This document shows positions 7,843-16,599 of a stretch of DNA of 64,000 bases, one piece after another. Made by a program: the position numbers and the translations under genes. The stretch lies in contig DASZKZ010000035.1 in assembly GCA_035552595.1 (NCBI GenBank), forward strand, positions 1 through 64,000, given 5' to 3'. The notes under the pieces are model-generated. The model did no database searches, was not told the DNA's origin, and worked only from the letters and a program-made list of their open reading frames with translations. The DNA is from Aeolococcus sp035552595 (GTDB lineage: Bacteria > Chloroflexota > Dormibacteria > Aeolococcales > Aeolococcaceae). Every line of letters starts with the position of its first letter. The first letter of the stretch is position 1.

Positions 7843-8751
7843 GTGGCTGCGCAGACGCCGACGACGGGGACCGCTGCTGCCGCCGCTGCCGTGTCGCGGC
7901 CGCCGACGCCCGAGGAATGCTCCCATCCCGCACCGGTCGTTGGCGTCATGGCACACGAGTTCTCCACGTACCAGGGCGCAGTCGGCCCCGAGGGCACGCG
8001 GCGGACCTCGACGTATTACGGACCTGTGGTCGGAGGGCTGCCGATCGCAGCGTGGCACTGCCAGACGTGTGGCCTGCTGCGGCTCGCGTTCATCGACGGG
8101 CGCAAGGAGGAGCGTCGCCTCTTCCCCGGCCCCCAGCCCGGGCTCCTTGCCGAGGCGACCCCATTCGACCCGCAGCAGGTGGCGTTCGGCCTCCAGCCCC
8201 GGGTCTCGGGCATCACAGTCCCGCCGTCCATGTATCTGGAGCTGACGGCGCCGTACCGGCCCGTCCCAGCCCCTCCGCTCTGGGAACGAGTCGAGCTTCC
8301 CGCGTGGGGCGCGCTCACCTGGCTGACCGTGGCCGGCCTGGGGGTGGTGATGCTCGGCCTCCTGCTCACCGGCATCCTCGCGGTGTACACCTACTCCACG
8401 CCGGGCGCGGTCGGTCCCGTGGCTGCCGTGACCGGGTTCACGTTCCTTGCCGTTCTGCTCCTGCAGCTGGCCGGCGCCGCGCAGCGCCACTGGTTCCCCT
8501 TTCCGCCGATCAGCCCCTCGATCGCCGACACCCAACGCGGCGCGCCGACGATGGACGGACCCACCGTGGCCGTGGTCACCCTGCTGGCGTTCAGCATGGT
8601 GGGGCTGTTCATCGCGGCCCTCCTGGCCGTCTACACGTATTCGACGAGTGCCGCAGAGCTGCCGGTGGTCATCATCACGGCGATCTCCGCGATCCTCGCC
8701 GCGGTCATCGGCCTGGCGGCCTCCATCACACGCCACATGCGCGGCCGCTGA
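7843..8751 (+). CDS. Hypothetical membrane protein with CxxC knuckle and duplicated membrane hairpin
   Basis: I do not recognise this 302-residue protein. The N-terminal half is soluble and has a zinc-ribbon-like WHCQTCGLLR (Cys73, Cys76) and an earlier ECSHP. The C-terminal half has four hydrophobic helices in two related pairs: the first contains LTGILAVYTYSTPGAVGPV and the second AALLAVYTYSTSAAELPV, so the AVYTYST motif marks an internal duplication. The start at GTG 7843 is set by the -10 hexamer 8 bases upstream. The frame stays open further upstream without support. zwf follows 7 bases after the stop, so they may be cotranscribed. Confidence 0.6.
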   Translation: MAAQTPTTGTAAAAAAVSRPPTPEECSHPAPVVGVMAHEFSTYQGAVGPEGTRRTSTYYGPVVGGLPIAAWHCQTCGLLRLAFIDGRKEERRLFPGPQPGLLAEATPFDPQQVAFGLQPRVSGITVPPSMYLELTAPYRPVPAPPLWERVELPAWGALTWLTVAGLGVVMLGLLLTGILAVYTYSTPGAVGPVAAVTGFTFLAVLLLQLAGAAQRHWFPFPPISPSIADTQRGAPTMDGPTVAVVTLLAFSMVGLFIAALLAVYTYSTSAAELPVVIITAISAILAAVIGLAASITRHMRGR

Positions 8752-8758
8752 CCTCGCC

Positions 8759-10195
8759 GTGGGTCTGGCCCCTCCGCCCGACCAGGACGTCGTGGTCTTC
8801 GGGGCGACAGGCGATCTGAGCGCGCGGAAGCTGCTGCCCGCTCTCTTCAACCTTGCCAGCGAGGGGCTGCTGCCCCGGCGTGGCGACATCGTCGGGGTAG
8901 CCCCGGTGGAGATGGACCAGGCGGGGTTCGTCGCCTTCGCGCGCGACGCGGTGGGCCAGTTCTCGCGGACCAAGCCCACCCCCAGGGCCCTGGCCGCCTT
9001 CCTCAAACGGCTGCGCTTCGTTCGCCTCGACCCCAACGCCGGCCTGCGCGATCTGCGCGCGGCGCTGAGACATGAGCGACGGCTGGTCTACCTGGCGGTG
9101 CCGCCCGCAGCGTTCGGGTCGTTGATCACCGAGCTCGGCGAGACGGGGCTCGCCGAGGGCACCTCGCTGATCATCGAGAAGCCCTTCGGGCACGACGTCG
9201 ACTCCGCGCGCCAGCTCAACGAGACCATTCACGCGGTCCTCCCCGAGCAGCGCGTCTTCCGCATCGACCACTACCTCGGCAAGGAGACGGTCCAGAACCT
9301 TCTGGTGTTCCGCTTCGGGAACTCCGTGTTCGAGCGCATCTGGAATCGCGACGCGGTCGCGCGTGTCGAGATCACGGTCGCCGAGTCACTGGGGGTCGAG
9401 AAGCGGGGCGCGTTCTACGAACAGACCGGTGCCATCCGGGACATCGTGCAGAACCATCTGTTCCAGGTGCTCGCGATCACGGCCATGGAGCCGCCGGTGT
9501 CCTTCGACGCCGACTCCATCCGCAACGAGAAGGTCAAGGTGCTGCGCGCCCTCCGACCGCTCAACCCGGCTGAGGTGGTGCGCGGCCAGTATCGGGCGGG
9601 CAGCATCGATGGCGAGCGCGTGCCCGGCTATCACAGCGAGCCCGGCGTCGACCGCCATTCCACCACCGAGACGTTCGCCGCCATGCGCCTGTGCATCGAC
9701 AGCTGGCGGTGGTCCGGTGTCCCCTTCCTGGTGCGCACCGGCAAGCGCATGGCCAGGCGCGACACGCACATCGTGATCACCTTTCACGAGGTCCCGCTGC
9801 ACCTCTTCGCCGGCACCGATGTCGGCGCCGTCGACAGCAACCGGCTGATCGTGCACATCCAGCCCAATGAGGGCATCGCGATCTCATTCGTGGCCAAGGT
9901 GCCCGGACCCGAGGTGCGCATCCAGCCGGTCAACATGAGCTTCAACTACGGGACCTCGTTCAAGACCTCGCCCCCGGAGGCATACGAGCGGCTGCTCCAT
10001 GACGCCCTCGAGGGCGATCACACCCTGTTCATCCGCGAGGACGAGGTGGAGCGCGGCTGGGAGGTTGTGCAGCCCGTGCTCGACGCCCCGCCGCCGCTGG
10101 TGACCTACCGCGCCGGGTCGTGGGGACCCCGAGCGGCCGACCCGCTGGCGGCGCCGCTGCACTGGCACAACGCGGGCGCGGGCGATGCGGTATGA
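8759..10195 (+). CDS. zwf: Glucose-6-phosphate dehydrogenase
   Basis: Oxidises glucose 6-phosphate to 6-phosphogluconolactone with NAD(P)+, the entry to the oxidative pentose phosphate route. The Rossmann dinucleotide loop is VVVFGATGDLSARKLLPAL and the substrate/active-site signature RIDHYLGKETVQNL has the conserved His at about residue 171. At 478 residues it matches the family. I chose GTG 8759, because homology begins just downstream. The stop overlaps the start of the ROK kinase gene by four bases (ATGA), so supply of glucose 6-phosphate and its oxidation are coupled. Confidence 0.95.
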   Translation: MGLAPPPDQDVVVFGATGDLSARKLLPALFNLASEGLLPRRGDIVGVAPVEMDQAGFVAFARDAVGQFSRTKPTPRALAAFLKRLRFVRLDPNAGLRDLRAALRHERRLVYLAVPPAAFGSLITELGETGLAEGTSLIIEKPFGHDVDSARQLNETIHAVLPEQRVFRIDHYLGKETVQNLLVFRFGNSVFERIWNRDAVARVEITVAESLGVEKRGAFYEQTGAIRDIVQNHLFQVLAITAMEPPVSFDADSIRNEKVKVLRALRPLNPAEVVRGQYRAGSIDGERVPGYHSEPGVDRHSTTETFAAMRLCIDSWRWSGVPFLVRTGKRMARRDTHIVITFHEVPLHLFAGTDVGAVDSNRLIVHIQPNEGIAISFVAKVPGPEVRIQPVNMSFNYGTSFKTSPPEAYERLLHDALEGDHTLFIREDEVERGWEVVQPVLDAPPPLVTYRAGSWGPRAADPLAAPLHWHNAGAGDAV

Positions 10196-11154
10196 CCAAG
10201 CTGGTGGGCGTCGATCTCGGCGGCACCAACATCCGCGCCGCCGTGGCCACCGGCGCCTATACCCACACCGTGCCGGCGCTGGCCGCGACACCTGGCAGGG
10301 ATGGTCCCGGGGCGGTCGTCGAGGCCATCGCTCGGTGTGTCGACGCGGCGGCGGGCGGCGAGGCCGTCGATGCGGTCGCCGTCGGCATCCCGGGGCCACT
10401 CGATCCCCGGCGAGGCATCGTCTACGCAGCCCCGCAGCTCGAGGGCTGGGCCGGCTTCGACGCGCGTGGCGCGCTGCGCGAGCGCCTTCAATGCGAGGTC
10501 GCCATTCACAACGACGCGGACCTCGCCGGCTATGCGGAATGGGTGGCCGGCGCGGGCCGGAACACCAACGATTTCGTCTTCATCACCGCCAGCACCGGCG
10601 TCGGGGGAGCGCTCATCCTCGAGAGGGAGCTCTTTGTGGGAAAGGCGGGCACGGCGGGCGAGATCGGACACCTGCCGCTCGGCCCCGAGTATCCGCCCTG
10701 CGCCCAGGGTCACCAGGGCTGCCTCGAGGGGACGGCCAGTGGCATCGCCATCGCACACGCCGCGCGCCGGGCCGTCGGATCCGGCGAGAGGACATCGTTG
10801 TCGGAGCTGGCGACGGCGACCATCGACGGCAGAGCGGTGCTTGCGGCTGCCAGGGCGGGTGATGAGGTGGCGCTGCGGATCTTCACCGCCGCGGCGCGTC
10901 ACCTGGGTCGCGCCGTCGGGGGGCTGATCAACCTGTTCTCGCCCGAAGCGGTGGCCATCGGCGGGGGATTGATCAACGCCGGTGAGCTGCTCTTCGCGCC
11001 GCTCCGTGCCGCGGTGGGCGAGATCGCCTTCGCTGTTCCGGCGGGACAGTGCCGCATCGTCGAGGCCGAGCTGGGGACGGACGCCGGGCTGGTCGGTGCC
11101 GTGGCCTGGGTGGTGAGAAGCTTCGGACCCACCGAAGCCGAGTCCAAGCGGTAG
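10192..11154 (+). CDS. ROK-family sugar kinase, probable glucokinase
   Basis: A 320-residue ROK protein with the phosphate-1 motif VGVDLGGTNIRAAVATG, the sugar-binding HNDADLAGYAEW (catalytic Asp) and the GEIGHLPLG motif. The ROK zinc site CxCGxxGCxE is read here as CAQGHQGCLEG: the second Cys is Gln, so the zinc site is partial. ATP-dependent phosphorylation of glucose is the likely reaction, given the four-base overlap with zwf, but other hexoses or a repressor-derived function cannot be excluded. No DNA-binding domain precedes the kinase fold, which argues against a NagC-type repressor. Confidence 0.88.
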   Translation: MTKLVGVDLGGTNIRAAVATGAYTHTVPALAATPGRDGPGAVVEAIARCVDAAAGGEAVDAVAVGIPGPLDPRRGIVYAAPQLEGWAGFDARGALRERLQCEVAIHNDADLAGYAEWVAGAGRNTNDFVFITASTGVGGALILERELFVGKAGTAGEIGHLPLGPEYPPCAQGHQGCLEGTASGIAIAHAARRAVGSGERTSLSELATATIDGRAVLAAARAGDEVALRIFTAAARHLGRAVGGLINLFSPEAVAIGGGLINAGELLFAPLRAAVGEIAFAVPAGQCRIVEAELGTDAGLVGAVAWVVRSFGPTEAESKR

Positions 11155-11164
11155 CCGCAACCTC

Positions 11165-11764
11165 CTACGGTCCCGACTCTCCAGCGCGGACCGGAAGACG
11201 CAGCCGGTTGCCCGCAGGCGCGAGCGGACAGAGCCAGCGTGGATCGTGCGCGCAGGACGGGGCATACGCGAAGTTGAAATCGAGCACGATCCCTTCCCGC
11301 ACAGCGCCCAGGTCCGCCCCTTTGGCGGTGTCGAGCGCGTAGCGGCCGCCGCCGTACGTCTCCGCGCCGGAGGTGGAGTCGGTGAAGGGCACGAACAGCC
11401 CGCCGGCGTAGCCGTCGAGCCAGAACGCACCGAGGTGGTGAGCGGCACCGTGCATGGTGAAGCGCAGGCTGCCGATGTGGGTCATCCCCGGGACCTCGCC
11501 GTCACCATCCAGGTGCCGGGGCTCGGTCGGTGTCAACTCGGCATGCACCCGGGCCGAGGCGTCGTACCGGAAGCAGGCGAAGACGTATCCCCCACGCCGG
11601 TCGGGCGGCACGGGCGACTGCGGATGCTCGCTGTAGAGGTGCTGCTTGCCCTGCCGCCAGACATCCCAGGCGTGAGGTCCTGCGCCCAGGCCCCGAACCT
11701 CGGCGTAGAGCTCACTGACCCGGCGACGCCAGTCCGCGAGCTGGAGGACGGTGGTCGCGTCCAA
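11165..11764 (-). CDS. DUF1684 family protein
   Basis: A 199-residue protein matching DUF1684 in its C-terminal signature: a FVPF-D-T segment, ETYGGGRYALDT, DFNFAYAPSCA, CPLAPAGNRL and a final RAGE. Function of the family is unknown. It is the last gene of a three-gene minus-strand set (VOC protein, flavin disulfide reductase, this gene), 15 bases after the reductase gene. There is no signal peptide, so it is probably cytoplasmic. Confidence 0.8.
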   Translation of the reverse strand: MDATTVLQLADWRRRVSELYAEVRGLGAGPHAWDVWRQGKQHLYSEHPQSPVPPDRRGGYVFACFRYDASARVHAELTPTEPRHLDGDGEVPGMTHIGSLRFTMHGAAHHLGAFWLDGYAGGLFVPFTDSTSGAETYGGGRYALDTAKGADLGAVREGIVLDFNFAYAPSCAHDPRWLCPLAPAGNRLRLPVRAGESGP

Positions 11765-11779
11765 GGGTCGGCGGCGCCC

Positions 11780-13153
11780 TCAGTCGACGAGCTGCGGAAA
11801 GAGACCGTCGAGGTCGCGCGAGAACGTCGGGAAGGCGTGGAGGGTGTCTTCCAGAACGGCCAGGGAAACCTCGGCTCTGATTGCCAGGGTCAGCTCGGCG
11901 ATCATCTCGCCGGCACGAGGACCGACCACCAGCGCACCCACGAGCACCTTGCGCTGCATGTCGGCGATCAGCTTGATGACGCCTCCAGGTGGGCCGTTGA
12001 TGAAGCCCCGCGTGCCGTTCCCGGAGTCGGCGCTGACCACGCGGACGTCACCCACCTGCGTGCGCGCGCTGGCCTCGCTGAGGCCCACCGAGGCGATCTC
12101 TGGATCGGTGAAGGTCACCCGCGGGAGGGCACGGTGGTCGGCGACAGCGCTCTCTCCCTTCAGCTGCCTGCCGATGATCTTGCCGTGGTACCAGGAGAGG
12201 TGGGTGAAGGCGCCGATGCCGGTGATGTCGCCGCCCGCCCAGATCCCCGGCGCGGCCATCAGGGTGCGATTGTCCACCTGGATCCATCCCTTGTCGGTGG
12301 TGCTCACCCCGACCGCGGCCAGGTCGAGCCCGGCGACCTTGGGGCGGCGGCCGACGGCGATCAAGAGGCGTTCAGCCGTGTGTGTCTCCCCCGACTCGAG
12401 ACGCAGGCTGATGCCTCCGTCGGCATCGTCGGCGGCGACCGCCCGCGCCGAGAGGCTGACGGCGAGGCCGTCCTCCGCGAAGGCCTTGGCCAGCTCCGCT
12501 CCCGCCTCCGGCTCCTCTCCGGGCAGCAGCCTGTCGAGCGCCTCGACGACCCGGACCTCGGTGCCGAAGCGCGCATACGCCTGGGCCAGCTCGGCGCCGA
12601 TGGGGCCGCTACCGAGCACCACCATGGAACGGGGCAGCTCGCGGCTGAGGGTGGCCTCGCGGTTGGTCCAGTAAGCGACGCGATCGAGCCCCTCGATGCG
12701 GGGCACGGCCGCCGATGTCCCGGTGCCGATGACGATCCCCCGGCGGGCGGTGAGCTGACGGTCGCCGACCATCACCGTCGCCGGACCGGTGAGCCGGCCA
12801 TCCCCTCGGATCACCACCGCGCCCTCGTCGAGGAGCGCCTGGGTGGCCTTGGTGTCGTCGAGGTAGCGCGCCATGTAGTTGGCGCGCTCGGAGATCTTGT
12901 CGAAGTCGACGTCCCACTCCACGCGCGAGGCGGCGAGACTCCTGGCCCGGCCCGCCTCCGTCAGCACCTCGGCCGAGCGCAGCAGGGTCTTGCTGGGGAT
13001 GCATCCCCAGTACGGGCACTCGCCGCCCACCAGCTCGCGCTCGATGATGGCCAGGCTGATGCCGGTGTCCTTCAGCTCGGACGCCACCCCTTCGGAGACG
13101 GTGCCGGCTCCGATGCAGATGACGTCGAACTCGTCCTCCCGCCCGCCCGCCAC
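11780..13153 (-). CDS. Dihydrolipoamide dehydrogenase-like FAD disulfide oxidoreductase
   Basis: A 457-residue class I pyridine-nucleotide disulfide oxidoreductase: FAD motif DVICIGAGTVSEG, redox-active disulfide GGECPYWGCIPSK (Cys46, Cys51), NAD(P) motif VVLGSGPIGAELA and the second FAD motif GIWAGGDITG. The C-terminal dyad of true lipoamide dehydrogenases (HPTxxE) is replaced: the segment reads LHAFPTFSRDL, with Phe for His and Arg for Glu. It is therefore unlikely to be a normal E3 subunit and may be a mercuric-reductase-like or thiol-specific enzyme. GTG start, 2 bases after the VOC gene. Confidence 0.85.
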   Translation of the reverse strand: MAGGREDEFDVICIGAGTVSEGVASELKDTGISLAIIERELVGGECPYWGCIPSKTLLRSAEVLTEAGRARSLAASRVEWDVDFDKISERANYMARYLDDTKATQALLDEGAVVIRGDGRLTGPATVMVGDRQLTARRGIVIGTGTSAAVPRIEGLDRVAYWTNREATLSRELPRSMVVLGSGPIGAELAQAYARFGTEVRVVEALDRLLPGEEPEAGAELAKAFAEDGLAVSLSARAVAADDADGGISLRLESGETHTAERLLIAVGRRPKVAGLDLAAVGVSTTDKGWIQVDNRTLMAAPGIWAGGDITGIGAFTHLSWYHGKIIGRQLKGESAVADHRALPRVTFTDPEIASVGLSEASARTQVGDVRVVSADSGNGTRGFINGPPGGVIKLIADMQRKVLVGALVVGPRAGEMIAELTLAIRAEVSLAVLEDTLHAFPTFSRDLDGLFPQLVD

Positions 13154-13155
13154 AG

Positions 13156-13608
13156 CTACAGGGCCAGCGGCCGGGTCGGGGCCATCACGGCAGCGGGGTT
13201 GCTCTTCCAGTCGACGCCGGGAACGTCCACGTAGAGCTCGAGCTCGTTGCCGTCGGGGTCGAGGACGTAGAGGCTGTGGCTGACGGTGTGATCGCTGAGG
13301 CCGATGATGCGGACGCCGGCCTCGGTGCAGCGGGCCACCGCCTCGCGAAGCTGGTCGTCGGTGTCGCCGATCTTGATGCCGAGGTGATAGAGCCCCACGC
13401 GCCGGCCCTGGGGCACCTCCTGCGCCTCCGGTCCGACCTCGATGAGGAGCAGCTCATGATGGGTGCGGCCGCTCGAGAACGCGGCTGCGGGGAAGCGCGG
13501 GTCGGGCGTCGATATCTGCGTCCAACCCAGGATGTCGCGGTAGAACGCGGACGAGCGTTCGATGTCGTGGACGTAGAGGACGGCATGGCCGAGTTCCTTC
13601 ACCTGCAT
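13156..13608 (-). CDS. VOC-superfamily (glyoxalase/ring-cleavage dioxygenase-like) protein
   Basis: A 150-residue vicinal-oxygen-chelate protein with two beta-alpha-beta-beta-beta modules. Candidate metal ligands are His8 in ELGHAVLYV, the His in GLYHLGIKIG and the Glu in GNELELYVD. The pattern resembles glyoxalase I and extradiol dioxygenases, and the DPDGNELELY end is typical of both. The substrate is unknown. It is the first gene of an operon with a disulfide reductase and a DUF1684 protein, so a role in detoxifying an electrophile or thiol adduct is plausible but inferred. Confidence 0.82.
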   Translation of the reverse strand: MQVKELGHAVLYVHDIERSSAFYRDILGWTQISTPDPRFPAAAFSSGRTHHELLLIEVGPEAQEVPQGRRVGLYHLGIKIGDTDDQLREAVARCTEAGVRIIGLSDHTVSHSLYVLDPDGNELELYVDVPGVDWKSNPAAVMAPTRPLAL

Positions 13609-13804
13609 CCGAGGAGCGTACCCCGCCGCGCCGCCTTCCAGTCGGCATGGGCCGGCGCGGGGGACGCGACTGACAGCCGGCCACGAGGGGCGGCGACCGA
13701 CCGCATCCGGGAAGGGCGGGATGTTTGGTGCACGACCGGCTCAGTCACACTGATGCCAGCGGGACCCACCCATCGGCGGTCACCGCGTCACTGAGGATCC
13801 CGCC

Positions 13805-14758
13805 ATGCCCGCGGTCACCGTCGACGACATCACCTCTCTGCCTCGCGTTGCCACACCCGCCCCGGACGCCGTGCAACGCCCGGTGGTCTCGATCACCACG
13901 GCGCCTCAGGGCCTGGAGGGCGAGGGTTTCCCCGTCCATCGTGCCTTCGCCGGCGTCGATCAGAGCCTTCTCGATCCCTTCGTACACATGGACCAGATGG
14001 GCGCGGTGGAATACGCCCCGGGGGAGCCCAAGGGAACCCCGTGGCACCCGCACCGGGGCTTCGAAACCGTCACCTACATGATGGACGGGACCTTCGCGCA
14101 CCAGGATTCGAACGGCGGCGGCGGGCTGATCACCAACGGCGACACCCAGTGGATGACCGCGGGGGCGGGCATCCTCCACATCGAGACCCCACCCTCTGAG
14201 CTGGTCGCATCGGGCGGTCTCTTCCACGGCATCCAGCTCTGGGTCAACCTTCCGGCGGCTCAGAAGTGGACGGATCCGCGCTACCAGGACATTCGCGCCG
14301 GTCAGGTCAGCCTGCTCGCATCTCCGGATGGCGGCGCGCTCATCCGCGTCATCGCCGGCCAGGTCGGCGGTGGGTGCGGACCGGGTGTGACCCACACGCC
14401 CATGGCCATGGCCCACGTGACCATCAGCCCTGGCGCGCGCCTGGTGCTGCCGTGGGCGCGCGACCACAACGCGCTGGTCTACGTACTCTCGGGCCAGGGC
14501 ACGGTGGGGTCCGACTCCCGGCCCATCGGCAGCGGCCAGCTGGCCACCTTCGGCGAGGGGGACGCGCTCACCATCACCGCCGCCACCGGCCAGGAGAGTC
14601 GCACCCCGGCGCTCGACGTGCTCGTGCTCGGCGGCCGCCCCATCCGCGAAGAGGTCGCCTGGTACGGGCCGTTCGTGATGAACACCCAGGACGAGCTGCG
14701 TCAGGCCTTCGAGGATTTCCGCGCCGGCCGCATGGGCGCCGTCCCGGCGGTGCGCTGA
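13805..14758 (+). CDS. Pirin family protein
   Basis: A 317-residue bicupin of the pirin family. The N-terminal cupin has the iron-binding signature PWHPHRGFETVTYMMDG, then HQDSNG and GDTQWMTAGAGILHIE, which together provide the His/His/His/Glu metal site. The second cupin is degenerate. Bacterial pirins act as quercetinases or redox-responsive regulators. A short N-terminal extension of about 25 residues precedes the conserved core. The start is ATG at 13805. The preceding 196 bases hold no gene and no promoter I would defend. Confidence 0.88.
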   Translation: MPAVTVDDITSLPRVATPAPDAVQRPVVSITTAPQGLEGEGFPVHRAFAGVDQSLLDPFVHMDQMGAVEYAPGEPKGTPWHPHRGFETVTYMMDGTFAHQDSNGGGGLITNGDTQWMTAGAGILHIETPPSELVASGGLFHGIQLWVNLPAAQKWTDPRYQDIRAGQVSLLASPDGGALIRVIAGQVGGGCGPGVTHTPMAMAHVTISPGARLVLPWARDHNALVYVLSGQGTVGSDSRPIGSGQLATFGEGDALTITAATGQESRTPALDVLVLGGRPIREEVAWYGPFVMNTQDELRQAFEDFRAGRMGAVPAVR

Positions 14759-14767
14759 TCGAGCGGA

Positions 14768-15532
14768 TCAGAGCACGTGCGCCAAGAAGGACTTGGTGCG
14801 CTCGTGCTGGGGGTTGGCAAGAAGGTCGCGAGGAGTTCCGGCTTCGACAATGACCCCGGCGTCCATGAAGAGCAGCGTGTCGCCCGCCTCGCGCGCAAAG
14901 GACATCTCGTGGGTGACCACGACCATGGTCATACCCTCCTCGGCGAGGCCACGCATGACATCGAGGACTTCGCCGACCAGCTCGGGGTCCAACGCCGACG
15001 TGGGCTCGTCGAAGAGCATCAGCTTGGGCTGCATCGCCAGGGCACGGGCGATGGCGACGCGCTGCTGTTGCCCGCCTGAGAGCTGGTTGGGATAGACGTC
15101 CAGCTTGTCCGCCAACCCCACCCGGTCGAGCAGCTTGCGACCTCGCTCCATGGCCACAGCCGCGCTCTCGCCCTTGACGCGCAGCGGCGCCTCGATGACG
15201 TTGGCCAGGGCGGTCATGTGCGGGAAGAGGTTGAAGCGCTGGAAGACCATGCCGATCTCACTTCTCTTGCGGCACACCTCCCGATCGTGGAGCTCATAGA
15301 GCTTGTCACCGCGCTGCTGGTAGCCCACCAGCTCGCCGTCGACATAGAGCCGCCCCGCATCGATCTTCTCCAGGTGGTTGATGCAGCGCAGGAAGGTGCT
15401 CTTGCCGGAACCTGATGGTCCGATCAGGCACATCACCTCTCGCGGCGCAACATCGACGGTGATGCCGCGCAACACCTCGAGGCGGCCGAAGCTCTTGTGC
15501 ACCGCCTCGGCCCGGACCATCGGAGTTGCCAT
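14768..15532 (-). CDS. Polar amino-acid ABC transporter ATPase
   Basis: A 254-residue GlnQ/HisP-type ATPase: Walker A GPSGSGKSTFLRCINHLE, Q loop MVFQRFNLFPHM, signature LSGGQQQRVAIARAL, Walker B LMLFDEPTSALDPE and the switch His in VVVTHEMSFAREA. It energises the permease encoded immediately upstream (11 bases away). I start it at ATG 15532, where homology begins and an AGGGG lies 8 bases upstream. The upstream open frame overlaps the permease and is not supported. Confidence 0.95.
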   Translation of the reverse strand: MATPMVRAEAVHKSFGRLEVLRGITVDVAPREVMCLIGPSGSGKSTFLRCINHLEKIDAGRLYVDGELVGYQQRGDKLYELHDREVCRKRSEIGMVFQRFNLFPHMTALANVIEAPLRVKGESAAVAMERGRKLLDRVGLADKLDVYPNQLSGGQQQRVAIARALAMQPKLMLFDEPTSALDPELVGEVLDVMRGLAEEGMTMVVVTHEMSFAREAGDTLLFMDAGVIVEAGTPRDLLANPQHERTKSFLAHVL

Positions 15533-15543
15533 GACGCCGACCC

Positions 15544-16557
15544 CTAGCCGTGCGGCCGGTTGATACGAGTCGTGTCCGTGGACGCTTCCGGTAGCGGCTC
15601 CGGTGGTGGCGCGTGGAACTGGAAGAGCATCCGCCGAAAACGCTGCAGAGGGGTGAGCGGCAGCTGTCTCGACGAGCCCCGCGCGAAGTAACGCTCGAGG
15701 TAGTACTGGCCGAACGTCAGCACTGACGTGCAAACGATGTACCAGACGCTGGCCACGATGAGCAGCTCGATGATGCGGAAGTTGTACGCGGCAATCAAGG
15801 TCTGCTTCTCGAAGAGCTCCTGCACGGTGGTAATGGAGGCGAGCGACGAGGTCTTCAGCATGGAGATTGTCTCGTTGCCGGTGGGCGGGATGATCACGCG
15901 CATGGCTTGGGGGAGGATGACCCGGCGCATCACCAGGAGCCGGCGCATGCCCAATGCCTGGGCCGCCTCGGTCTGACCGTGCTCGACCGAGATGATGCCT
16001 GCACGAACGATCTCAGCCATGTATGCGGCCTCGTTGAGCCCGAGGCCGAGGATGGCTGCCAGGAACGGACTGATGATGGTGAGCGTGTCCCCGTGCCAGA
16101 TCAGAGGTGTGAAGGGGATTCCGAACGACAGGGTCGGGAGGATGAGCTGGAGGTGATACCAGAAGACCAGCTGCACCAGCACCGGCGTCCCGCGGAAGAA
16201 CCAGATGTAGAACCAGCTGACGGTCGACACCACCGGATTGGCCGAGAGCCGCATCACCGCGAGCAGAGCGCCCAGCGCCACCCCGACGGCCATGGCGATG
16301 GCGGTCAGCTCGAGGGTGACGACGAGACCGCTCAGGATGCTCGGTTGCGTCAGCCAGTAGACGACGACATCCCAGTGCAGGGCGGGAGCGGCAGCCAGCT
16401 GATTGATGAATCCCGCTACCAGGGCCAGCAGGATGACGGCAGTCACCCACCGCCAGGGATGACGCACGCCGATGGCCTTGATCGCCTCGGGACGAACAGC
16501 CAGGTTCGCGGGCCCGGAGGGCGTCAGGCCCGGAGTGAGCTCCCCCGGCGGGTCCAC
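15544..16557 (-). CDS. Polar amino-acid ABC transporter permease
   Basis: A 337-residue permease of the HisMQ/GlnP family. After a cytoplasmic N-terminus and a first helix it contains the family motifs FRGTPVLVQLVF, the EAA loop LNEAAYMAEIVRAG...GQTEAAQALGM and the C-terminal helices. Length is larger than the usual 220-250 residues because of an N-terminal extension (about 60 residues) and a 40-residue polar tail. A single permease gene suggests a homodimeric channel. It lies between the binding-protein and ATPase genes in one operon. Confidence 0.93.
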   Translation of the reverse strand: MDPPGELTPGLTPSGPANLAVRPEAIKAIGVRHPWRWVTAVILLALVAGFINQLAAAPALHWDVVVYWLTQPSILSGLVVTLELTAIAMAVGVALGALLAVMRLSANPVVSTVSWFYIWFFRGTPVLVQLVFWYHLQLILPTLSFGIPFTPLIWHGDTLTIISPFLAAILGLGLNEAAYMAEIVRAGIISVEHGQTEAAQALGMRRLLVMRRVILPQAMRVIIPPTGNETISMLKTSSLASITTVQELFEKQTLIAAYNFRIIELLIVASVWYIVCTSVLTFGQYYLERYFARGSSRQLPLTPLQRFRRMLFQFHAPPPEPLPEASTDTTRINRPHG

Positions 16558-16599
16558 GTTGGTGGTGTCAGCTGGTGCGGATGCTCGTGGCCACCCGCG

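Noticed and set aside
11246..13234. Long plus-strand open frame across the DUF1684 and disulfide oxidoreductase genes
   Set aside because: It is a GC-driven shadow. The minus-strand genes have clear family motifs and operon spacing.
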